Assembly: GCA_017506865.1 (NCBI GenBank)
Contig: JAFCMP010000025.1
Span: forward strand, 1-64,000
DNA: 64,000 bases
Reading direction: 5' to 3'
Origin: Tribonema minus
Lineage: Eukaryota > Sar > Xanthophyceae > Tribonematales > Tribonemataceae
In this document: piece after piece, positions 8,895-22,400 of the stretch
Numbering within the stretch: the first letter of the stretch is position 1
Layout: each line of letters opens with the position of its first letter
The notes under the pieces: model-generated
Databases searched by the model: none
Seen by the model: the letters and a program-made list of their open reading frames with translations, nothing else
What the model was told of the DNA's origin: nothing
Position numbers and translations under genes: made by a program

Positions 8895-11587
8895 ATGACA
8901 CCGGAACACCAGCAGCTGGCACATTTCTTGAGGGAAGCCCTCCCTGAAGTCACGGGATGTGCAGCCTCGTTTGCAACTGACCATGCTCCAGTGCGGCTGC
9001 CTGCTGCAAAAGTGAAGCGCGAGCTCGACATTGGCGTGTGCGAGAGTATCAACCTCGACCCCTCGTACAATAGCATAAGCCAAGGCTTCGCCGATGGTCG
9101 TGAGCTCATTCAGAACTGGAGCGACAGGTCAGTACGGCTCTGTCTGGACATGCAGGGGCAGGTTCGTTTCGTTGCTCGCCTCGTGCCGCCATGCGATCGT
9201 GCTTTCATGCAGATGCCGCATGCAGAGTGAGCACCGCAACGCCCCCATCGAGCTGTTCAGGACATCCAGAGATTCGGACACGTTCGGCTTTTACGGCCTA
9301 TTTGCCACCCCCCCCGCCAGCGCTCCAGTGGGCCTCGGCTACATTTGTGAGTGGCGAGTGCCTGACCCCACAGGGCGCACCAAGTACCTGTGGAACCTTC
9401 AGATCACCAACTACGGCACGCACTTGCCCCCTGACATCCTCATCATGGGACGGAGCGAGCACGAGGGCAGCACACAATTCGCGGGCGCCTTTGGCGAGGG
9501 CATGAAGGTGGAGATCAACAAGCTGGTGTCTGGAGGTGCAAGCGTTGTTTGCGCCACAGGGGGGCGGCTCTGGACATTCGCGCACAGGCCGGGGGTGGGC
9601 CTCGCGGGTCCTGATCAGCGCGTGTTTGTCGTGAGCGTTGACGCAGCTGCCGTACCGTCGGAGCACACGACCATCCTCGTGCGTGGGGTCAGCCAGCGAC
9701 TCGACCCTATGAGGTATGTCACGGTGGCATGAGCGGCACTCAGTTTGTTCGCCGCTTGCCCCTTTGTGCGCAATGCGACTGATCTGATTGCATTGCCTGT
9801 TTCACAGGTATCTATTCCTGCTCCCCGAGAGTCAGCGGCACTCTGAGCTCGGCCGAAACCGGTTTCCTGCGCTGCGCATGGAGCTGTTGACGGATGAGCA
9901 GCACCGCGGCAAAGCATTCGTGCATGGCATATTCATGAAACGGTTCAGTGCGGGCAAGCTGAGCACGTTTAGCTTCAACTACACAGGGCCTGCCAGCACC
10001 TACGCTGCCATCGGCTTGACGCGTGAGCGGAATGACATCAACCTAGAAAGCCGCATCGTGTTGACTGCCATTTCCGACGGCGTTGACGCGGTGTACGCTC
10101 TGCCGCGTCATCTCAATCTAGCTATGGACATGCGGCGTCGTGTTGTAGGCACGATCTACAGCGAGCTCAACCACAAGCACACTGGCTTACGCAATCTATG
10201 CATTTATGGCAGCAAGATCTTCTTTGAAGCGCTGCACGAGTACTTCCGCTGGTCACATGGCGACAACAAAGATGAAGTGCCAGTGGAGAGCGACGTTTGC
10301 CCTCTAGCCATAGAGGCAGGGTACCTTGGCTTTCAAGCTTATGTCGTGGCAGACCCACTGCTAGACGTCCTTGGGGAAGCGCCTGCATGCCTAAAAGATG
10401 CAGCGCAGCTGTGGGAGAGGAGGAGGGGGGAGCTTCTTGCTGCGCGAACAGCCACCTTCTCAACACCGGAGGCAGCCAGCTTTGCTGCGCAACTCGTCCA
10501 GCTCGCAGAGTACGCATGCGCGCCGAGCACCGCATTCTTCTAGGAGCTCCTCTTCAAGCACCTCGGGAGCGGCTCAAGCAAGTGGTGATCCTAACCAAGA
10601 CCGACGCTGGTGCAGCAGTGCTCATCATCAACGCCGACTTCTTCTTCGACTGGGACGCGGTGCACCGACGGCTGCGCGACGACCACCAGGGCGTCGGCGG
10701 CGCCTGCGGCCGCGACGACTACTGCGGCTGCGTCCGCGGACTGTTCCTTGAGCAGGTCCTGGAGAATGTGTTCCGCAACCGCCCCAGCGAGAGGAAGCGC
10801 CGCGAGCGCGACCTCATGAACCGCTGCCTGGGCCTGCTCCCCGGCAACCTCCCGCCGGGCCCGGAGAAACCGCAACAGGCGTCATCGCCGCCGCCGCGCA
10901 CTGCCGCTGCCGTCATCCCCGAGAGCCCAGCCGGAGCGCCCTCGGCGGAGGAGCAGCGCAGCAGTGCTCAGGAGGTGCTCCAGCGCTGCCTGCGGGGGCT
11001 CAGCGCCGAGTGGGCCAGCGCCGACGCGATCGCGGATGCGCTCAACAGGGGCAGAGGCCCGGCGCCTCCCCCCCCCAATGCACGACGCGTGCTGCGATGT
11101 ACAGATCCGCCTCACCGCGGTGCTGCCCCCAGGTGAGCTGGCCACGGACGGAGCCCCCATTTTCGTAGCGCCGCAGTACGCGCCCAGACTTGAGCAGGAG
11201 ATAGAGCTGCTTCGCGCGCCGATTGCGCAGTTTTGGAAGCTGCTTGTGGACGTCTTGGGGGTGCGCGTGTTCGGGCTGCCGCGTGCGGACGCCGTCGCCA
11301 AACTGCGGCTGTTTTGGGATGACAGCACCGTGATTGCGTTCAACAAGGGGGGCTCGCTGTTCTTCAACATGGAGTACTGGCTGCGGCAGTGCAAGCAGGC
11401 GCCCCCTGCTGAGGGCAACGCTGACCGGGATCGGAGGTACTTTTGGTTTGTCGTGTTCTGCCACGAGCTAGCACACAATGTCGCCAAGGGCCATGGCAAG
11501 GACCATGAGAGCGCGGAGGAGGTTTTGTTGCAGATGTTCATGGGCAGCATGTTCAACGTCAACGCAAAGTACCTTCTGACGATGTAA
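8895..11587 (+). pseudogene. GHKL (HSP90-type) ATPase fused to an HExxH metalloprotease-like domain, disrupted
   Basis: Blocks: 8895-9226 (MTPEHQQLAH..., with the GHKL N-box-like segment RELIQNWSD); 9261-9713 (GAFGEGMKVEINKL, the G-rich ATP-lid motif of sacsin/HSP90-like ATPases, then a strand ending GGRLWTF); 9808 to about 10,540 (after a good GTATGT...TTTCACAG intron of 94 bp); then 10,544-11,587. The last block ends with CHELAHNVAKGHGKDHE, an HExxH with a further His six residues on, as in Wss1/WLM and metzincin zinc proteases. This pairing occurs in uncharacterised fungal and algal proteins, as far as I recall. Problems: the 9227-9260 gap is a 34-bp would-be intron or a frameshift; an in-frame TAG lies at 10,541; a one-base loss near 10,585 and a compensating slip in the C-run near 11,075 are needed to keep the frame. 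A pseudogene is likely; unusual introns are the alternative. Confidence 0.5.
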
Positions 11588-12877
11588 GAGTAGGGGGGCG
11601 CCGATGCTCAACGTCGCCAGTGGCTGTGATAAGGACCATGCGAGATTATGGACGATGATATTTGCAGCATTGCTCAACTTCAATCATGATGTCACGGCGC
11701 AGTTCCATCTGATGATACACAGAAACATAGTGTAGAGGCCGCACACAATTCAAGATGATTGGGACTCTCACTTCATGTGTCAGCATGAGTTTTGATGCTC
11801 CCTTCGCATTGGTCATGGTCGCCAACTGCAGCAGCGTGCACACAGTGCGTTGCCGAAATTGAGCGCTGATTTGCGCCCATGGACACAATGACTTTGCCAG
11901 TTTGCAGAGTGACCTTGCTGTTGCGTGCTGCATCTGTTGGCAACTGCCAATCCACTCCCACGTTTGTGCTTGGACTGCATGATTGGTGTATGCATCGAAG
12001 TACACAAGTGAGAATTGATGGAAGGTACTTCCACATAGTAATGACAAAGGCAGTCACATCATCTGACCACCTCCACAAACAACAAAGACTGTAGCATGGT
12101 GTGTCTTGCATCATCCTGCAACTCGCGCGGAAATGTGAAGCACATACATACTGCAGCTTCATGCTGCATAGTACAATTTTACATGCTGCATGCGACTAGA
12201 CACCCCTGCTTTCCCATGCATGCAAGCACACTGTATCGATGCAATGCGTGCCAAACGGCAGTTTATATGGCAGCAGTACCACATTGTCACTGGCAAAGAT
12301 GACAATTAATGTGACAGATGTCACCAAATCACCTCGGCCTGCATGTCATTCAGTGTGCACTTCCAGGTAGGGCAAAAGTCATCATACAGAGAGTCAGGCC
12401 AAATTTTGCGGACTGATGTGATGATCAACACCTGATAATTTGAAGTGAAGACCAATGCAAGCGCACGTGCTCTGCGGGAGCGGTTCTTGTGACCTGCTGC
12501 TTGCTGCCACTGCAGTTGTTGTTCATGCATACTTTGATCATGCATACTTTTTGCAAAACTTCAACTTGACCTGAGGTGGTGCATTTCCTCACGAGGAGGC
12601 ATCTGTAGGCGCAGCATGTAGAAACAGTGTAGAGGCTGTATCTCTAAGCGTTGTCTACGCAAGGGCACTGCACACTTTGGATGCTTAGTGAGCATGCATC
12701 AGGGTGGCCTGTACAAGCCTTACCTGCACAAGCCTTTCAACTTAGAGAAAACAGTTCGGTTTGCAGAGTATCAGCAAAAATTGCAGTGGAGATATGTGCG
12801 CTTACTGTTGAAATAGGTCACAAGTGTTGACAAAGTGCCTGACACAGCACTTGAGTAAAAATGTTAGCTAGCTCTAG
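11588..12877. other. Intergenic, no gene seen
   Basis: No ORF with family resemblance or splice-consistent neighbours. It contains many ATGCATG-type short repeats and a scatter of AACTTCAACTT motifs. Confidence 0.4.
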
Positions 12878-13470
12878 CTCTCAACGCGCATGCATCACTG
12901 TGCTGAGCATAACGAAAGGAATGGGAGAAAAGCGGATCTCAATGTTGAGCACTGGCCCGCAGTGCGCAGCAAAAATTGAAATCCATGTTGTCAGACGAAG
13001 CCACACATTTCGTTGCTATTTAACCACACTACTGCACCTGTGTGTGGTGTGCGGTATGTAGTGACTGTGCCCCCTTAAGAGTGACCGTGCAGGCAACGAC
13101 GCAGCGCGTAACGGTACCTCCCGCCCCCCTGCCCCCCTTAAGACCCTGCACAAGCACACGCACAGATTCATGTGATAAGATCCATAGGGACATCCTGCCT
13201 GTGCCTGTTGCGCACACAGACAGAGTTGTCAGCACAATCCCGCCAAGTCCAGTGAGCCGGTGGCGGCGCCGCGCGAACACTGCTGCCTTTGCCACAGACC
13301 CAGACGTGGCATTTCCCTGCCTACACAACACTGCCGTCACCATCAATACGCCAGTGCAGTACGCGTCATCAAATGCTGACGCTGCAGGCACGGGGGTCGC
13401 AGCGCCGACGATGCGAACGGAAGTTGGCGACGCTCCCCTGCCCATATTTCCTGCTTCAAGTTTACTTGAC
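12878..13470. repeat. ~600-bp dispersed repeat, copy 2 (empty LINE site)
   Basis: Direct partner of 7997-8640 but lacking the 69-bp LINE fragment; the intact target is GCGTAACGGTACC at 13,106-13,118. Its right end reaches the stop codon of the carrier gene (13,462-13,464), and weak similarity to copy 1 continues across it. The repeat may therefore supply that gene's 3' end or polyadenylation region; this is inference. Confidence 0.6.
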
Positions 13471-16400
13471 GTTGCTGAGGTTTTCGATTAGGTTGTGGAT
13501 GTCATCGAGGCGCTTGGAGACGTGCGCGCGGCGGAACGCGTCGCGGTAGTCGCCCACTTCGATCGGCGCGTTGGTCGGCGGCCGCGGCTGCAGCGCCGGG
13601 TCCGCCGACGACACCGCCTTGTGCAGCAGCTCATATGCCCACAGCGTCACCGCGAACTGCGGGCTGCTGCGGAAGACGCGCATGCCCGCGCCCTTGAACA
13701 GCGCGCTCACGCCCTCGGTGCGTACGATGTGCGCCGCGCAGTCGCTGATGCCTCGGTACGTGGCCTCGCCCTCGCGCGCCACGACCTGAGGCGCGATGAA
13801 CAATGAGTCAGGGGGGGGGGGCGGAATGAGGTGAGTATGGGGGGGAGGGGAGTTGAGGTATGTAGGTGTGGCAGGTATACGTATTGGAGGGGTGTGTGTG
13901 TGTGTGTTGGGGGGGGGTCAAGTTAGGGTGTGCGGTACGTGGCCTCGCCCTCGCGCGCCACGACCTGAGGCCCGATTAAACACCAAGTCGGAATGAGGCA
14001 GGTATGGGGGGGGGCAAGTTAGGGTGCGGCAGGCAACCACATGTCTTGATCACATCAGCTGGTGCAAAAACATCAATTGTGAGTGAAGCAATCAGCAGGA
14101 AGGACAGCCCGCGCGTGCGACGACCTGAGGCGTGATGAACAATGAGGGGGGGGGGGGGGGGGGGGGTGAGGTGAGTATGGGGGGGGGGGGGGGGGAGGGG
14201 GGTCAAGCTAGGTGTGGCAGGTATACGAATTGGATGGGGGTGCGGTGGGGGGGGGGGGGTGTCAAGCTAGGGTGTGGCAGGCAGGTTGAGGTGCATGTAG
14301 GCACGTGAGAAGGCAGCTCGGTGGTGCAGTGTTTGGTCGCAATGACCCTAACCCTGCGCAGACACCGCCAGCGCTGATGCGCAACACTACTGCGATGTGG
14401 CGCCATCTCGTAACCATTAGGGGGGCAGAACTGTCCACGCGAGCGTGCATGAGTGACTCAATGGCACTGACGAAGTGGCCCTGCTTTCCAACTGTGCAAC
14501 TGCACTCATGCCACCATAATGCCAAGTACTTCGGTGCAGAACACTTTGCAGCCGTATGCGCCACCCTTGGACTGACCGGGCGTAAGAAGGTAAGGGTATG
14601 GGGGGAGGAGGGCTAGGGGGGGGCCTGTTGCGCCAATATCGTCGCCTCTGCAATGTTTTCTTGAAAATTAAGATGTTTGCAATTGCAGTTAACATACGGT
14701 GCAGGCGAAATTGAGTGCCTGCCATGCGGAGCACCACCTTAACTGAGGTCATTGAAAGCACTGGTACTTCAGTTGACACTTATTGCTTCTACACGTGTCC
14801 TGATCACACTAGCTGGGTGCAACAACGCCAAGTTCACGTGAGGTACTCTAAAGGAGGGTTATGCAGCCACATGCAGGTTGAGCGAGGAGTTGCAACTTCA
14901 ACATACGGCAGGCTTTTACCTGCAAACGTGTCTTGATGACATCAGCTGGTGTTGTGAGCGACGCTGCAGGAACACCGGCCATGGCCCCCGCTACGAGCAG
15001 GTGATGCGCTTGAAGTTCGCCGCCCTCGGCTCCAGCTGCCAGCCACCGCTTGGCTGCTGCGTACGCAGGAAAGTAGATGCTGCACAGACACCAAAAAGAA
15101 GGAAAAACAGCGAAACGGCACATGTCATTACTTGATATGTTGTCGCATGTTCGCTGCGGTAACCAGAGCCTGATTGCGGTCGCTCATTGGTGCCTGCAAT
15201 AGCCGGCACGGGCTGGTGGGCTGCAAGAAACAGGGAGGTGCTCGGGGCAGTTTAACTTCAACTCTACAGCAGCGCTCATCTGCCGAAACGCACGTCTGTC
15301 TCTCATTGAACCAATCAAAGCTCAATGCTGCGGCAACGCCGACCCACATCTGTCAAGCACATCAACTTCAACTTCAACTCTGCGCAGCGCTCAGGCTGAC
15401 AGGCACGTCTGTCTCACAGCGAACAACTCAAAAGCTCAATCATGCAGCAGCGCCGACCTGCTGAAAAGGCACATCTGTAGACACACCAAGTTCAGCTACT
15501 CTGCAGCAGCGCTCACCCGCTAAAAGGCGCGTCTCTCAGTGAACAACACAACGCTCTGCAGCAGGGCTGACGTGCTGAATAGGCACATCTGTCAAGCACA
15601 CCAAATCCAACTTCAACTCTGAAAGTGAAAGCCTTCACTGAAAGGCAAAATCTGTCCAGCACATCAAGTCCAACTTCAACTTTGCAGCAGCGCTCACCCG
15701 CTGAAAGGCACGTCTCTCAGGAAGCACGCGCTGGCGCCCTTGTAGAGGCCAATAGGGCCGAGCTCTCGCACTATCTCAATGGCGCTGAATTGGCGCGCCA
15801 GCGGTTTGCCGGCAGCGCGCATGAGCGTTGCCGTCTCGCCCTGCATCTGCAGCCGGATCTTGGTGATCTCCAGGGGGTTCTGCGGCGAGGGGAGGGGGGG
15901 TGGGGGGCGGGGGGCGGGCGAGGGGACATCGCAGTTGTAGTGAGTGTGCATGTGTAGTGTACATGTAGGTTATTACCAACTCTTGTACCTTTCAACACGA
16001 GATTAAGGCTATACCACAGGGGCCGAAGCACACACTTCACAATTACTTCAAGGAACAATTGTCATTCTGCAATCATATCCCTGGAGGGGGCGGGGGGGGG
16101 GGAGGGCAGGTGTGGGCCAGTGCATGCGGCACGAGCTTCTCCAGCACAAGTTCAGCAATATGAGATTACAAAAGCGGAGCACTGCCACTATTCGACACGG
16201 TGGCCACCTACGACGCCCCCGCCCTGACCGTCACCCCCGCGAGCACCCCCTCCGGAAACGAAAAAACACGGATTCCTCAATGAATAAATACTCATTAGGA
16301 GCGCTACCACAACTCACCGAGATGACCGCATGTGAGGCACCCCTGCGAAGCATGAGCACCTTCAGCAAAAATTCAAAGCCACAGGTTCGTTTGTGTATTC

Positions 16401-19400
16401 ATAAACACGCGGAGCGCTGCCACAGCTCGCCGCGATGACCACCTGCGACGCCCCCGACCCCGCGCCCGCGAGCACCTCCAATGGTAATTGAAAACCTCAT
16501 ATTCATAACTACGAATGCACCAACGTTGTTGGGTCATTGGAGATCACGAATTTATCATCATGAATTCATGAAAAACGCGGATCACTGCCACGACTCACCG
16601 TGATGACCACCTGCGACGCCCCCGCCCCCGCGCCCGCGAGCACCTCCAGCGGGAAGTAGATCCTGTCCTGTCCGATCTTATCTCTGTTGGTAAAGGCGTC
16701 TCGCAGCAGATCGTTGACCGTGAGCTTAATGGCCTTTTCTGGTGCTACACCAACTAGTTGTGGTGGCAGGCCACGGTAGAGGCCGCGCAGCCCCTCGTTG
16801 CGGAATGTCTGGCGGAAGCAGTCTAGGGAATTCTTGTAGAGGGCCTGCGCGATGTCGGTGCCGCCGCCGCCTTTCGCAATGGTCGTGCGTTGCGCCTGTA
16901 TGGTGATTTCAGTTGAGGTTGAAGTTAGGAATAGGGGTGTGAAAGGGAGAGCACTGAGCTGCTGCCTTGATCATGTGAATTAGGAAGAGTCCACCGGCAG
17001 TGCTGGCATGGATGCGGTCTGTGTATGCAGCGTCTGCGTATGCAGCGTCTGTGTATGCAGCGTCTGTGTATGCAGCGTCTGGTGGAAGTGATTCAGGGAG
17101 TTCTTGTTGAGGGATGGCAGCTGCGGCGTTGCCGGTGCGTGACACCAACGTCAACGCGTCAAGCTGAAATACACTTCATATTGAGCTTTATCCACCTGTT
17201 ACACGGCGGCTGCGCCCGTTCAAGTTGAAGGGCACAAAATGACAAGAGCAGCGTCACTCACCTGCATGTGCGTCGTGACCAGGTCGATAGGATACACGGC
17301 GGCCGCCCCCGTGCCGCCCCCAATAAAACGCGGCGAGCAGTTCAAAACTTCAAGTTAAAGTACACATGACCCACCTGCATGCGCGTCTTTGACGAGGTCG
17401 ATGGGGTACACGGCAGCCACACCCGTTCCGCCCGCGATAACACCGCAAGCAGTTCAAACTTCAAGTTGAGGTACACATGACGCACTTGCAATCACGTCTT
17501 AACCAGGTCAATCGGGTACACGGCAGCCAGGGTTGACATATACGGTCGGTTCTATGTCATACGTTCGTGAAACACATAAACCGCCCTGAGAAGATCATAC
17601 GTTTGCAATATACGGTCGCCGCCAACTTCAACTTAGACTTCACATTTAACTTCATGTTGAACTTCCTTCGTATTTTTGCCGCCGTGTTTTGCCGCCGTGA
17701 GAGGGCTGTGTGCGGTTGCCGAGCAATGGTTTCGTTTGTCGAGCACGAGCTGCACGCTTCATGTCGTGTATGGTTGCTCAATGCAGGCATTTATTTTATT
17801 GTACCACCATATGTGCTCTGTATCCCGGCTGCGCTGCCCCCTCGCGAGCTGCTTGCCTGCACCGGTCCGTATATTCGTTCTGGCGGGACTCATACGTACG
17901 CTCATACGGTATATACGGTCATACGGCGTAGGCTGTATATGTCAACCCTGACGGCAGCCGCGCCCGTGCCGCCCGCTATGCTGCCTACGAAAGAAAACTT
18001 CAAATTGAAGTGCACAGAATGGCAGGCACGTCATCCCACCTGCATTCGCGTCTTGACCAGGTCGATCGGGTACACGGCAGCCGCGCCCGTTCCGCCCGCG
18101 ATCGCGCCCAGCAGGAAGTGCACCATGAAGTCCCACAGCCACGCGCCAACACCGCCCAGCGCACCGTCTGCCGCGACCTTCTTGTTGTCGCTGCTGCTGG
18201 TGCTGCTGCCGTGCTCGTAGCCCGGCGGCGGCGCGAAGGTGAACTTGCCGTGGCGGCCGCGGATGGCCTTGAGCGGCGCCGCGAAGGCCTCGCCGAGCAC
18301 TGCCTTGCAGTCATGCGCGTCAATAAAGCCATCCTGTCGCACACAATAATAGTATAGAAGTGAGTTGACATGACCCGTAGCACAGTAGAATAATATAGAA
18401 GTTCACATGACCCGTAGCACAGTAGCAGTGTGCGCAGTCTTACAGCATGGATGAAGCCGTCCTGGTGAAGATGTGGAGCACGTTGTTATGATACTTCGAG
18501 GTATGTGACGCGAAGGCCTCGCAGAGCACTGCCTTGCAGTCAATGAAGCCGTATTGGCGCGCATGGTAGCCACATTGATTTCTTGAGCAAACGAACTACT
18601 TTGACCAAGTACAAGTAAGTCAACATGAACTGTCTTTCATCCATTCATTCACTCAGTGACGAGTCTTGCACGTCAGCGAAGCCGTCCCGGTGGGCATGAC
18701 ACATGACAAGCACGTGTATTTTTTGACTTTACTTAGTCTCGCAAATCAGTGTAGCCATCCTTGTGGGTACGACAAGCACGTGTATTTATTGACTTTACTT
18801 CATTCAACATCGTGTCTTGCGCGGTGGTAAAGCCGCCCTGTCAGTGCATGTCGCCGAGCAGTGCGCTGCGTCACTCACCCTTTCGATGTCCAAGAGCTCA
18901 AACACACGGCATCTGCCTGGATCCTGCTCATCTCGCAACTAAGGCACTTTCAATGTCAATGATTAAGCAGTAGTAGTTGTTGGACACACATGCTTGAAGT
19001 AGCGGTTCACAAACGGCGCTGCGTCACTCACCCTGTCAAGGTCCAAGAGCTCAAACACGGCGTCCGCCTCGATCCTGCTCATCTGATAACTAAGCGCTTT
19101 CAAAGATGATGACTATACATAGCCGTAGTTTGTGCTGGACACATCGGCGCACATACTTCAAGCAGAAGCTCACGAGTGACTCACCCTGTCGAGGTCAAAC
19201 AGCTCAAACACGGCGTCCGCCTCGATCCTGCTCATCTTGCTGCCCAGCAGCGACCGCGCCATCTTCAGGTCGTCCTTGCTAATAGGGCCCTTCTTGACGT
19301 CACAAGCAATGCTCACGCTCGTCACCATGCTTGGCAGATGTACGAGCAAGTGCTGGTACGCCATGAATTCGGGGTAGGAGAATCGCCGTTCGCGCCCGCC

Positions 19401-22400
19401 CTTGGTGCTCTCCATGATGCGGTCGGCGACGCCCTGCAAGTTGAAGTTGAATTATGGGGTGGCGTTGAGATTAAGGATGAGCTAGGAGGCGTTACAGTAG
19501 CAGACGTGCTGCATATGCCCCCAAATATTCATGGCACATGGCACATACCGTGCTGGCTAGGTTCAGTGTCATTCTCATTGCCGTACTATCACAGAATCAA
19601 ACAAATGCCAGTGCTTGGAATCAGGTTAGGCGGACATGATCGCATGAACGGAGTAGGGTTAGGCGTGCCATTCAGGTGTTTAATTGAGCTCGTTGTGGCC
19701 ATGTGGACGCTGGACGCTTAAAACGCTGCGTAAGCACAGGTGACGATGCAGACTGCACGCCCCTGGCCTCACCCATGACAAACGCAACCCAATCCTAACG
19801 CTGACCGTGACATGATGAAAGGACAAGCGCTGCCAGTGTCTACAACCCACCAAACAACTACCCTGGCACGTATACATATGTGGTCTGTGCCACCGCAAAC
19901 ACATTTGGTGCTGAGCAGCGCCACAAAGTTCTGAAGCGACCACTCCAAACAACAACACATACATTACCTACCTACCTGCGGTATGCGCCAGCCGCGGAAG
20001 TTGCTGAGCAGCGCCACGAGGTCCTGCAGCCAGTACCTACCCAGCAAACAACACATACCCTACCTACCCACCTGCGGTAGCGCCACCCGCTGAGCAGAAT
20101 GCCTGCTCAAGACCCAGCAAACAACACATACATAATCTATCAATCTGCCTACGCACCTGCGGTATGCGCCAGCCGCGGAAGTTGCTGAGCAGCGCCACGA
20201 GGTCCTCCTGCAAGTACCTACCAACAAACACCACATACCCTACCCACTCAGCAAACGTACCTGCGGTATGCGCCAGCCGCGGAAGTTGCTGAGCAGCGCC
20301 ACGAGGTCCTCCGGCGAGATGCGGCCGCCGCCGTCGGCGTTGAAGCGACGGAACGCCTGCTGCGCGACCTCCGACTGCAGGGCCAGGAAAAACAGCGAGA
20401 AGGCCTCCACGCGCAGCTTGCCGCTGCCGTCTTCGCCAAAGTAGCGGCGCATGACGTCGCACTGCGCGTCGAAGCCGACAGCTTCCGAGCGGCGGTTGTG
20501 TAGGAGGAACGCCGTCACGTCGTCGCGCGTGATGTAGCCCTTGTGGTCTGGAGGGGGGGGTGGGGGTGGGGGTGGGGGGGGGGGGGAGCTCACTGCGATG
20601 CAGCAGCACAGGTAACTGGCTGGGGGGGGGGGGGGGGGGGGGGGCTAGCTAAGCACCAAGAAACAGCACATGGGTCTTGGGGGGAGAAGGGGGGGGGGGC
20701 TCAGCGCAAGCAGCAGCGCAGGGTTCTTGCGGGTACATCACTCTCCTGTGGAGTACACCAAGGTAATGTGCCCCGCTCCCCTCTGTCTGAAAGCGAAGTT
20801 GTACTCGAGTTTTGACCGCGTCATGAGCGTGAGAGTACACGACTGTACCGACAGTACCATCAAAGTACAACCTGTAGGTTCCGTACAGCAAGCTTAGATA
20901 CCATTCATCTGGGCTTCTTCGCGCCCTGAGCGAGAATTAATAAAAAGTACAACCCTGTAGTTGCAGCTCTCACCTCTGTCCATGAGCATGAAAGCGATGT
21001 CGTACTCAGCATCTGGCCATGTCATGAGTATGAGAGTACACAACTACATTGACAGTACCATCGCAGTACAACTGTGTACTTGTGGCTCTCACCTCTGTCC
21101 ATGAGCATGAAAGCAATGTCGTACTCGGGATCTGGCCTCGTCATGAGCAGGTTGAACACGGTGAAATCGCGGAAGTCGATGAATTCGCTGTCTCCGCGCA
21201 GCAGCCGCAACAGATACAGCAAACGCTCCCCCTGTGAGTGGACGCATCGGGTACAGTAGCGGCAGCAGGGGATTAGGGTTAGCATTGCAGAACGCTCAAC
21301 ATTATACAAAGGTTGAACACGGTAAAGTCGCGAAAGTCAATGAATTCGCTGTAGCCGCACAGCAATTGCAGCAGGTACAGCAAACGCTCTCCCTGTGAGT
21401 CACGCATACGGTAGCGGCAGCAAGGGTTGGGGTTAGCATTTCAGCGCACGCAACCTTGCATACACAAATACTTCAGAAAATGTATTTCAAGTCAAGTAAA
21501 TCAGAGTGTGTAGTCTATTGTGACAAGAATGCTGCGATGTGCTGACAGTCATACGTGTTGAACAGATGAACTGCGCTGGCCTTATACAGCGCCGACTGAT
21601 GTCATGAGTCATGACTACTTCAAGTGTTGAGCGCTGCTGCATTTGAAACAGATGTTCTGGTGATGAACCAGCCCCAAAGTCATTACGGCGTTCAACTATA
21701 GAGTGACGTTTCATGTTCTAATTTCACATGGACCGCATCGCCCTCTGAATGTTCAAGTTCAACTGTAAGGGATGCGTACCTTTGCGTGCGTTCTAACTGC
21801 CTGTGCCATCTAGACACGACTGCCCGAAGTCAACACCAGCACCAGGCTATCAAGGTGAAATGAATGAACAGTCAACTTCATCACCAATTCATCGCTTGTG
21901 CCAACAAAAATATGATCCCATGAAGTCCTCCATGGTCATGAGCCGCTCCCCCGCAAGCAATGAAACGCGCTTGTCACATTGAACTGCAGAGACTGCTATA
22001 CTTGCATACGGACGAAGTACATTCTGGTCCCCCAAGCCGTCCAAGTCTCTTGACCTCATTAAGTCCTCCATGGTCATCTGGCGGTTGTACAATGACCCAA
22101 GTGGAACGTTACACTGCAAAGAAGCTCACAATTCATGATTCAATCGCAACAAATGTTATTTTGGAAACGGATTGGATTGCAAAGCAAGCTCGCCTTGAGT
22201 ACAATCTGATCCCCATGCCATCGAGACATGACCTCGCAAAGTCCTCCATGGTCATATAATGTATGGGATGGGGGATTTTCTACGATGACCAAGCAGACCA
22301 TTACACTGCAAATAACCTCAATTATCGTGAGTTCAACTTTAAGTAAAAAAATCAAGTATACACATTCTAAAATTGCAAAAAAAATCATCACCTTGAGTAC

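Noticed and set aside
7997..13470. Idea that the ~600-bp repeats are LTRs of one element spanning 8-13 kb
   Set aside because: No integrase, reverse transcriptase, primer-binding site or TG...CA ends between them; the interior is a GHKL ATPase gene.
13042..13491. 149-codon plus-strand ORF
   Set aside because: Lies in a dispersed repeat whose other copy (8.2 kb) does not keep the frame.
17567..18220. 217-codon plus-strand ORF in carrier intron 8
   Set aside because: Overlaps exon 8 and its donor echoes on the other strand; no domain and odd composition.
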